Positions 17,417-23,864 of a stretch of 64,000 nt of DNA are shown here, in pieces. The first letter of the stretch is position 1, and every line of letters begins with the position of its first letter. The notes below the pieces were generated by a model. It was not told the DNA's origin. It made no database searches and saw nothing but the letters and a program-made list of their open reading frames with translations. The position numbers and the translations under genes are program-made. The DNA comes from Roseiflexus sp034432635. Its GTDB lineage: Bacteria > Chloroflexota > Chloroflexia > Chloroflexales > Roseiflexaceae. Location of the stretch: NCBI GenBank assembly GCA_034432635.1, contig DAOUBK010000061.1, positions 1-64,000 on the forward strand. Direction: 5' to 3'.

Positions 17417-17689
17417 GGCGCTATCCTTTCGCGTGTCATCTAATGTAACCCCTATCCTCTTCGCCTCTTCTCCTGTAAGGGAAGAGGGAAGATTTGAGCA
17501 TCCTAATGAGCGAGAAAAAACGGAACGCAGGGGTGTGCCGGGAACGCCCGTACCTGTCAACCCTCCACTCTTTCCCGCGAAGAAAGCGGACGATACCACT
17601 CCCTGTATGCCCCGCTGGTAGTCCTTCAGTCGCGCTGCATGAAAGACTTCGGGTGATACGTCGTTGCGGAGACGAGCGTTAGACACGTA

Positions 17690-18011
17690 TATCCTATACC
17701 ATAACACAGTTATTGCCCGAATCGGCGATCGCCAGCCGGTTGTTGTGAAGTGCTATGCCATAGGGTCAGCAAAGAGTGTCGTGTTCGACGGCATGCCAGC
17801 GATTTTCGCCATTGCTATCAAAATCAGGCTGCCCGATGACATCGCTGGCTGGGAGGAACAATCCCTCGCGCGGCAGGGTATGCCAGATCAACACCCGATT
17901 GTTGGCGGTATCGGCGACAACCAGGCGACCATCGGCACCTGCGACGGCGTAGGGAAAGCGGAGCGCCGATGCACCCGCAGGCAGATGCGGAGTCTCTCGT
18001 GTAGTGTCCAT
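17690..18011 (-). pseudogene. NHL-repeat protein fragment with two Trp-to-stop changes
   Basis: Frame from 18011 reads two NHL beta-propeller blades: LRFPYAVAGADGRLVVADTANNRVLIW, then (after a TGA at 17766-17768 where blades have Trp) PYGIALHNNRLAIADSGNNCVMV and a TAG again in place of Trp. NHL proteins have six blades, so most of the N-terminal part is missing. NHL propellers are sometimes found next to hyp genes in filamentous phototrophs (recollection, not checked). It lies within the hyp operon between hypB and hypC and has no coding potential as a whole. Confidence 0.7.
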
Positions 18012-18048
18012 AGTAGCGTTGCCATACTCCTGCGCACTCCTTACTAGT

Positions 18049-18756
18049 CTACGTCAGACTTCCATGCGACCCAAAAGAAGCAGTTCCAATTGCCAGTGCT
18101 TCATATCGCCGTGCATCAAGCCAGGCGATCCAGTCGTCCAGTCCTGCGCCGGTGCGCGCCGAGGTGTAGATTACCGGAACACCGGGATGAACGGCGGCAA
18201 TATTCGATTCAACAGCACGCCGGTCGAATTCAACCGCCTCCGCTAGATCTACCTTGGTCACCACAACGCCATCGGCGGATATGAACGCACCCGGATATTT
18301 CAACGGCTTGTCCTCGCCCTCGGTAACCGACAGGATCACCGCGCGCGCCGCTTCTCCCAGGTCGTACCCCGTCGGACAAACCAGGTTGCCGACGTTCTCA
18401 ATAAACAACACATCGAGTTCGTCGAGATCCCAGCCCTCCAGATGTTGTTCGATCAGGTGTGCTTCCAGGTGGCACATGTCGCCGGTCTGAATCTGCCGTA
18501 CCGGAGCGCCGCTGCGCGCCAATCGTTGTGCATCATTGTCGGTCGCCAGATCGCCCACGATCGCTGCCACGCGCAATCTACCGTGCATCCGCCGCAACGT
18601 TTCCTCAAGCAGACGAGTCTTGCCGGCGCCGGGGCTGGAAAGCAGATTCACCACGAAGACGCCGGATTGAAGAAAGCGGGCGCGCAATCCGGCAGCCAGA
18701 CGATCATTCTTGCTCAGCACCCCCTGGCGGATTTCAAGCAGTCGCGGTATTGCCAT
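18049..18756 (-). CDS. hypB: Hydrogenase nickel incorporation GTPase HypB
   Basis: A 235-aa SIMIBI GTPase that delivers nickel to the hydrogenase large subunit. The P-loop SSPGAGKT is at residues 40-47. The metal/GTP switch region has Cys95-His96 and His100 in GDMCHLEAH, followed by DVLFIENVGNLVCPTGYDLGE and VVTKVDLAE. There is no His-rich N-terminal extension, so it is the short form. The ATG at 18756 lies inside the 3' end of the DUF1641 gene (23-base overlap). HypA and HypF are not in this window. Confidence 0.95.
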   Translation of the reverse strand: MAIPRLLEIRQGVLSKNDRLAAGLRARFLQSGVFVVNLLSSPGAGKTRLLEETLRRMHGRLRVAAIVGDLATDNDAQRLARSGAPVRQIQTGDMCHLEAHLIEQHLEGWDLDELDVLFIENVGNLVCPTGYDLGEAARAVILSVTEGEDKPLKYPGAFISADGVVVTKVDLAEAVEFDRRAVESNIAAVHPGVPVIYTSARTGAGLDDWIAWLDARRYEALAIGTASFGSHGSLT

Positions 18757-19270
18757 TGTTCTGTATCCTTCCGTTTCTATTCAGCGACTTGCCGAAGTGC
18801 CGGGCGAAATCGACCAGCAGCGCGGTAACCCGCTGCACATCCGGATCGTACAGCGCACGCACGAGACCAACCGGTCCAAGTCGCCGTTGCACCTGACGGT
18901 CTTCATTATAGGTTGCCACGAACGCATCGCCGGCGCGCCCCACCAGGTTGACGGTATCAGGATCAAAGACGCCGGATGTCAGCAGCGTGCGAAACTCTTC
19001 GGAGACAACGAACGGACCGATCTGCTCCACCAGTTCGGTAAACTGTGGAACGACGGCAATCAACCACCGCACATAATCGCGGTGCCGGTGCAGCATGTCG
19101 ATCAGAGTCAGCAGACTTTCACTGGCGCCGGGTGTGTCTGCTGCGACATCCTGAAGCAGCGTACCCACATTCTCGACAATCGTTTCACTGCGATGGATCA
19201 CTCTATCGATCGCTTCAACAAGATACACAAGCAGTTCGGTGTGCTGCAACAGGCGCTGAAGCGCCGTCAC
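18734..19270 (-). CDS. DUF1641 family protein, hydrogenase-locus associated
   Basis: A 178-aa, mostly helical acidic protein. Its C-terminal part (GLVRALYDPDVQRVTALLVDFARHFGKSL) matches the DUF1641 pattern, a family found beside hydrogenase and formate dehydrogenase genes. The GTG start at 19270 overlaps the TGA of the upstream DUF1641 relic (GTGA junction), and its end overlaps hypB, so it belongs to the hyp operon. No catalytic motif is visible; an accessory or scaffold role is a guess. Confidence 0.65.
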   Translation of the reverse strand: MTALQRLLQHTELLVYLVEAIDRVIHRSETIVENVGTLLQDVAADTPGASESLLTLIDMLHRHRDYVRWLIAVVPQFTELVEQIGPFVVSEEFRTLLTSGVFDPDTVNLVGRAGDAFVATYNEDRQVQRRLGPVGLVRALYDPDVQRVTALLVDFARHFGKSLNRNGRIQNNGNTATA

Positions 19271-19643
19271 GTCGTCGGGTCGCCGATCAGGGTCAACAGC
19301 GCCTCGAATTCCGGCGTTGCGGTCAGCGCGATTAGGCGGTTGGTCAATTCCAGCATGCGCGGTAGATCGCGGAGCAACCGCGCTAGTGCGGTTGTGTCTA
19401 CTTCCGGCGCCGGCGGCAGCCCCTCGCGCACTTAGGTGATTGTTGACGATACATTATCGACGATCACCTCGCTGCGGCGCACCAGCCCATCGAGAAATGC
19501 CGCTGAAAATGCCAGCAGCTCGGCATGGTCGAGAAGGCGATTTAACGCCTCGAGCATCTGCGGTTCGTTCAGACGGTCAAGCAGCTGCTCAACCCCGGCG
19601 CGGGACGCGCCGTTGTGGTAATCACCATCGATCGTAGAGTCAT
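19267..19643 (-). pseudogene. First DUF1641-like gene of the hyp operon, frameshift plus nonsense
   Basis: A GAGAGGAG ribosome binding site precedes ATG 19643, which reads MTLRSMVITTTARPAP before the frame shifts by one. The body then reads VEQLLDRLNEPQMLEALNRLLDHAELL and FLDGLVRRSEVIVDNVSSTIT, and meets a TAA at 19435-19437. The frame continues open beyond it (VREGLPPAPEV, LLRDLPRMLELTNRLIALT) to a TGA at 19267-19269 that overlaps the next gene. The LDHAELLAF, FLDGLVRRSE and VIVDNV segments parallel the start of the downstream gene, so the two are tandem paralogues. A TATAAT at 19772-19777 on this strand is a weak promoter candidate for the operon. Confidence 0.65.
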
Positions 19644-19884
19644 ACACTCCTCTCTGACACAGGGGCGAACCTGTATTGGTGCTGCGCCGGATCAACGGGC
19701 AGGTTTAGTGACCCACGAGAGTACGCGAATAAGATAAGCGGAACATCTATCGCACCGAGAAAGTACGGTTGATTATAGTGATAACCCGCACAAAATACGA
19801 GTTAACGGTCCTTCACTATCGGAAGAAAATCGATAACAGTTTCTCACAGGAATGGAGGCTCTGGAAAACCGCCGTCGATCTGCT

Positions 19885-20388
19885 TCACCCATCCCTCACT
19901 CCTATCAACATCCGACGCAGGTTTGCCATCTCAAGTGCTGCCAGAGCCGCCTCTGCACCACGATTGCCTGCTTTCGTACCAGCTCGCTCGAATGCCTGTT
20001 CGATATTTTCCGTTGTGAGAACGCCGAAGGTGATCGGTATCTCCGTTTCGAAGGCGGCTGAGGCAATGCCGCTAGCTGCCTGCCCTGCCACATACTCAAA
20101 GTGTGGTGTCATCCCCCGAATGACAACACCAAGGCAAATAATCGCGTCGTAGTACCCACGCTGAACAGTGCTCTCCCTGCGGCGAGCCATCCACTGCGCA
20201 GCCTGTGGTAACTCAAATGCACCCGGCGTCCATACCACATCAATGTCGCTGTCGGCAACGCCATGCCGGATCAGCGTATCCCGTGCGCCACGCAACAGTT
20301 CTTTACCGATGGTGTCATTGTAGCGGGAAATAACAATGCCGAACTTCATACCCGTACCGATAAAATGTCCTTCAAAGGTTCGTCCCAT
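19885..20388 (-). CDS. ribH: 6,7-dimethyl-8-ribityllumazine synthase (may also be the C-terminal part of a RibB-RibH fusion)
   Basis: A 167-aa lumazine synthase that condenses 5-amino-6-ribitylamino-uracil with 3,4-dihydroxy-2-butanone 4-phosphate. Motifs: GIVISRYNDTIGKELLRGA, DVVWTPGAFELPQAAQW, AIICLGVVIRGMTPHFEYVA and ITFGVLTTENIEQAFERAG. An AGGAG lies just upstream of ATG 20388, so independent initiation is likely. The upstream ribB frame, however, runs into it without a stop, so a 437-aa fusion is also possible. It is the last gene of the rib operon. Confidence 0.92.
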   Translation of the reverse strand: MGRTFEGHFIGTGMKFGIVISRYNDTIGKELLRGARDTLIRHGVADSDIDVVWTPGAFELPQAAQWMARRRESTVQRGYYDAIICLGVVIRGMTPHFEYVAGQAASGIASAAFETEIPITFGVLTTENIEQAFERAGTKAGNRGAEAALAALEMANLRRMLIGVRDG

Positions 20389-21198
20389 CGCATTCTCCTG
20401 CCATGTGAATTGCACACAATTCTGTGGTACTGCTGCCATAACCGGTTTGATCGCCGCTCTGCTCCACGTACCGGCATCCGGGAGCATGGCCTGATCGCTA
20501 TGCGGTTGATCTGGAGCGCAGATGCTTGCAGCGGTCTGATCAACCACCTGCACTGCCTGACGCCGACGACAATCGGCGTTGCGCTCCTGGTGTCGCCGGT
20601 AGGCGATCAGGTCAGCAATCGCAACGATCCTGATCCCATGCTGTGCAGCAAACCGCTCAAGGTCAGATTGCCGAGCCATCGCACCATCATCCCGCATGAT
20701 TTCACAGATGACCGCCGCTGGATACAAGCCCGCCATCCGCGCCAGTTCAACGGCTGCTTCTGTGTGACCGGCGCGGCTCAGGACGCCGCCTTCAGCAGTC
20801 CGCAGGTGAAAAACGTGACCCGGTCGCACGATATCTTCTGGACGGGTGTCCGGATCGATCAGGGTGTGAATTGTTGTCGCCCGGTCGAAGGCTGAAATCC
20901 CGGTAGTCACCCCGTGGCGCGCGTCAACCGGGACGGTAAAGGCGGTGCGAAATGTGGCAGCATTGGTCTCCGGCGGTACCATCAGCGGGATCTGCAACGC
21001 GTCAAGCCGTTCACCGGTCATGGCGATGCAGATCAACCCACGCCCTTCGCGAGCCATAAAGTTGATTGCCTGCGGAGTCGCGTATTCTGCTGCAATCGCC
21101 AGATCACCTTCATTTTCCCGATGTTCATCGTCGACAATGATGACAAACCTGCCAGCCCGAAAGTCAGTCAGCACAGTTTCAATACCGGCGATTGCCAT
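20389..21198 (-). CDS. ribB: 3,4-dihydroxy-2-butanone 4-phosphate synthase (RibB), without RibA domain
   Basis: RibB converts ribulose 5-phosphate to 3,4-dihydroxy-2-butanone 4-phosphate. From ATG 21198 the first 213 residues are complete: the acidic metal/substrate loop DDEHRENEGDL (23-33), MAREGRGLICIAMTGERLDAL, TAFTVPVDARHGVTTGISAFDRA, and RAGHTEAAVELARMAGL. The GTP cyclohydrolase II domain usually fused here in Chloroflexota-like RibBA is absent. Instead about 60 low-similarity residues (from ERNADCRRRQAV) run in frame into ribH with no stop codon. The feature end given is the base before the ribH ATG; the true protein may be a RibB-RibH fusion ending at 19885. It overlaps ribE by 20 bases. 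Confidence 0.85.
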
Positions 21199-21793
21199 AG
21201 TTCCCCTCAAGCATAAACTTCTCAACATATTTGCCGAGAATATCCACTTCCAGATTGACCCGACTTCCGATTGGCTTACGCGGCAAAGTAATATGCTGTT
21301 GGGTGTATGCTACCAGCATAAAGGTAAAGGCGTCGTCGAGAACATCGACGACGGTCAGGCTCGTGCCATCGACAGCGATATACCCTTTGGGCACGATATA
21401 GCGCAACAATGCTGCCGGTGCAGCCACGGTGATCCACAGCGAATCACCCTCAGGGTGAAATGCGCGCACTATGCCGACGCCGTCGATGTGCCCCTGCACG
21501 AAATGCCCGCCGAGTCGCCCATTCGGTGTCAACGACCGTTCGAGGTTCACTCCATCGCCGGGTTTCAGATCGCCCAGATTAGTTCGTCGCAAGGTTTCCG
21601 GCGAAAGTCCAACCGTGAAGGAATGGTCGGTCAAATTCGTCACCGTGAGACATGCGCCATTGATAGCCAGGCTGTCCCCAAGACGGGTATCTTCCAGCAC
21701 ACCGGTTGCCTGCACGGTGAGTGACCAGCCACCACCGGTGACTTCTGCCAGCATTTCGACGGTTCCGATTTCTTCTATAATGCCCGTGAACAT
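21179..21793 (-). CDS. ribE: Riboflavin synthase alpha chain
   Basis: A 204-aa enzyme that dismutates two lumazines to riboflavin. It has the two tandem lumazine-binding barrels: the first begins MFTGIIEEIGTVE and carries GDSLAINGACLTV; the second begins GGHFVQGHIDGVGIV and carries GYIAVDGTSLTVVDV. The start at 21793 is fixed by the invariant MFTGI. It is the first gene of the leftward ribE-ribB-ribH operon, and its 5' leader holds the FMN riboswitch and two terminators. Confidence 0.95.
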   Translation of the reverse strand: MFTGIIEEIGTVEMLAEVTGGGWSLTVQATGVLEDTRLGDSLAINGACLTVTNLTDHSFTVGLSPETLRRTNLGDLKPGDGVNLERSLTPNGRLGGHFVQGHIDGVGIVRAFHPEGDSLWITVAAPAALLRYIVPKGYIAVDGTSLTVVDVLDDAFTFMLVAYTQQHITLPRKPIGSRVNLEVDILGKYVEKFMLEGNYGNRRY

Positions 21794-21871
21794 GAGTACT
21801 CCTTTGCGCCACGAAGCCGTATCCGCGTCCTGATAGAATGTCAATTCCCGGCTACCACGCCGGTAAACAAA

Positions 21872-21902
21872 CATCCCGAAGGTAATGTGTACCTTCGGGA
21901 TG
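21872..21902 (-). terminator. Second intrinsic terminator (T2) in ribE leader
   Basis: A perfect 13-bp stem (21890-21902 with 21872-21884) and 5-base loop, followed on the minus strand by TTTGTTT. It lies about 80 bases before the ribE ATG. Its 5' arm contains CCCGAAGGT, the exact complement of ACCTTCGGG in the 5' strand of the FMN aptamer. Confidence 0.85.
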
Positions 21903-21956
21903 CCGCAATCGACACGACTCACCGGCAACCTGTCAGTGTGCAGGTCTCTCGATCAA

Positions 21957-21987
21957 GAAACCCCGAACAATGTGGATTGTTCGGGGC
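21957..21987 (-). terminator. First intrinsic terminator (T1) in ribE leader
   Basis: An 11-bp stem (21976-21986 with 21961-21971), 4-base loop, then TTTCTT on the minus strand. It lies about 55 bases downstream of the FMN aptamer. Its 5' arm contains GCCCCGAA, the exact complement of TTCGGGGC in the aptamer 5' strand, an antiterminator possibility. Confidence 0.88.
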
Positions 21988-22040
21988 TGTACGATCACCA
22001 ACCAACACGCTGTCGCAGGTCGCCTGTGCGTGTACCGATC

Positions 22041-22188
22041 AACCTTCTTTCATCCCGACTGTACGGTCGGCTCCGGAGTTTCACCGGATCGTGCACATTG
22101 CTATAAGGCGCTGTGCTCGTGGGCTGTACCACCGATCGGGAATTGAGCGGCAGCACTGCCGATCTCACCCTGCCCCGAAGGTTCTTTA
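22041..22188 (-). promoter_or_regulatory. FMN riboswitch (RFN element) of the rib operon
   Basis: Read on the minus strand, it shows the conserved FMN-aptamer blocks in order: CTTCGGGGCAGGGTGA, AATTCCCGATCGGTGGTA, GCCCACGAGC, GGTGAAACTCCGGAGCCGAC, and AGTCGGGATGAAAGAAGG. P1 closes AACCTTC with GAAGGTT. The element differs from the consensus by a 20-base insertion (22145-22164) in loop L2. On binding FMN it should stop expression of ribE-ribB-ribH by releasing the downstream terminators. Confidence 0.95.
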
Positions 22189-22555
22189 ACTCTGTTTTGA
22201 CACCTTGGCTGTAGTTCGACGTCACCCATACTGCAACGATGAAAAGCAGCCGAACTACGCCCATGTAAATTAAAGCACATTACTGGTTTGGTTGTCAAGA
22301 ATAATGTGCTGCTTTGTATGTCCATCTGCCGAAGTGAGGACAGCGCTTCCGCTCCGCCAATATTCCGACGTGGCATAGGTTCTAGCTTTGCAAGAGAGCG
22401 CATTGAAGGTTCGTGTTGCATACCGAATGTACCACAATGTAACGACTGCGTATCTCCCCTGCCAGGCTCAGATGATACAAGCCGGGAGTCACATTGGGAA
22501 ATTGACAGCAGGTCAGACCGGTCAACCCCGACAGGATATGGAACATGTGTTTCAA
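22189..22555. other. Intergenic region carrying the rib promoter; no gene seen
   Basis: Apart from the rib promoter (22269-22298) nothing convincing is visible. Frames crossing this region show no family similarity. Confidence 0.4.
22269..22298 (-). promoter_or_regulatory. Promoter of the riboflavin operon
   Basis: On the minus strand: a perfect TTGACA (22293-22298), an 18-base spacer ending in TGC, and TTTAAT (22269-22274). Transcription would start near 22262, about 75 bases before the FMN aptamer. Confidence 0.8.
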
Positions 22556-22842
22556 TTATTTCTGCCCAATTAACAGTATCGTCGTCAGGGATGTGGAGAT
22601 GCCTAGCACAATCAGCCCGCCGGTGAAGGCAATTAGACTGCACCTGGTCAATCCGTCCACGATGAAGAAACATGGAGCAGGAAAACCGTGAGCAGGATGC
22701 TGCCCTCAGCAATCAGGCGCTGAGCCCAAGAGAAGAAACGCTCAAGCGGAGAAACAAAGGGCTGCATTCCCAGCCCGGAAGCGGTAGCGCGTTTCAGTAC
22801 AGACTGAAAGTCTTCTTCCGAAGAGGGAGAAGAAGCGGACAT
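22556..22842 (-). pseudogene. Small two-helix membrane protein, probably frameshifted
   Basis: From ATG 22842 the frame reads MSASSPSSEEDFQSVLKRAT, then a hydrophobic start (AEGSILLTVFLLH), and stops at 22648. In the next frame the sequence continues with IVDGLTRCSLIAFTGGLIVL and GISTSLTTILLIGQK, ending at 22556. Together they would make an approximately 95-aa protein with two membrane helices. The join near 22665 needs a one-base correction. I do not recognise a family, and the reconstruction is tentative. Confidence 0.35.
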
Positions 22843-22992
22843 GGCACACGTCCTCAGGTGAAATCGAGCGTTTTCATTGCATTCTTGCCAGCGCTGGCAT
22901 GTCCATAACGTCACACGGTAATATGTAATAGGCGCCTCACCAGTGACCGTACAATTCGATAGCGGAATGCGATCAATTTCACAACCGGAGGT

Positions 22993-23646
22993 TCATCGAT
23001 CAGATGCAGCGCTCGTGCTCGTATCGGACAACGAATCGGGCGCTTCTGATGAGTGGTTGTGCTCACGTTTCGGCTTCGGTGGCGGTGCGTTGATCCGGTT
23101 CATTGCCACAACCATTCCTTCACGCACCACTAACTCCAGTGCGTCCGCCGCTTTTTGGATGATTGCGGGCAACTGCGCTTCCTGTTCAGGCGTGAAACGC
23201 CCCAGCACATAGTCTGCCAGATCCCACCCAGGCGGCGGACGATCAATGCCGATCCGTAACCGGGGGAAGACCTGCGAGCCGAGCAGGGTAATGATCGAGC
23301 GCATGCCGTTGTGCGTTCCTGCGCTGCCGCGTTCGCGTAAACGAAGGATGCCGAACGGCAGGTCGACGTCATCGTACACCACCAGCAACTCGGTTGTCGA
23401 TTCGATTTTGTACCACCGACGCAATCCGACAACCGCCTGCCCGCTGAGGTTCATATAGGTCTGTGGAAGCGCGAGCGCTACCCGCTGCCCGGCAATGACC
23501 CCTTCGGCAATCTGTGTATGTGCGCGTTTGTGCGTAAATGCGAGCTGGTGTCGCTGCGCCAGTTCCGCAACGACGCGAAACCCGATGTTGTGGCGCGTCC
23601 GGGCATAAGTCTCGCCAGGGTTGCCAAGTCCAACGATCAGCCACAC
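22993..23646 (-). CDS. pth: Peptidyl-tRNA hydrolase
   Basis: A 217-aa Pth that recycles peptidyl-tRNAs released from stalled ribosomes. Motifs: WLIVGLGNPGETYARTRHNIGF with the catalytic His19, LALPQTYMNLSGQAV, LLVVYDDVDLPFG, and GSAGTHNGMRSI. The C-terminal 30 residues are a Lys/Ser-rich tail not needed for function. It has an ATG start at 23646 and stands alone between the small membrane relic and the surface protein. Confidence 0.95.
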   Translation of the reverse strand: MWLIVGLGNPGETYARTRHNIGFRVVAELAQRHQLAFTHKRAHTQIAEGVIAGQRVALALPQTYMNLSGQAVVGLRRWYKIESTTELLVVYDDVDLPFGILRLRERGSAGTHNGMRSIITLLGSQVFPRLRIGIDRPPPGWDLADYVLGRFTPEQEAQLPAIIQKAADALELVVREGMVVAMNRINAPPPKPKREHNHSSEAPDSLSDTSTSAASDR

Positions 23647-23801
23647 ATGTTTTCTCCTGCACTTGCGGTAATGTTTACAGCGTTCATGATACGCGCTGAA
23701 TGCAACGTGGATGCCGGGAGCAGGCGAAGGCAGCGACTTCGCCTGCTCATGAAATCGACACTATGAGGGTTATTCAGACAGGCAGTAAGCGCACAACCAA
23801 A

Positions 23802-23831
23802 GGCAGGCGCAGGTTCTTGCCTGCACCTGCC
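23802..23831 (-). terminator. Likely terminator of the surface-protein gene
   Basis: A 12-bp stem with one wobble (23820-23831 with 23802-23813), 6-base loop, then TTTGGTT on the minus strand, 34 bases after the stop of the LPATS protein. A second strong hairpin (23718-23748) follows without a T-run. Confidence 0.55.
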
Positions 23832-23864
23832 CCGTGTCACGATGTTGGAGCGCGCGCCAGCGCC

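Noticed and set aside
18710..19435. Plus-strand open frame antisense to the DUF1641 genes
   Set aside because: It is a shadow frame of the G+C-rich minus-strand genes; no ribosome binding site or motif.
22101..22712. Minus-strand open frame of 203 codons across the riboswitch
   Set aside because: It runs through the FMN aptamer and the rib promoter, which explain the sequence; no protein motif is seen.
23718..23748. Strong hairpin after the surface-protein gene as the main terminator
   Set aside because: It has a 12-bp stem but no T-run on either strand; the closer hairpin at 23802-23831 with TTTGGTT is a better candidate.
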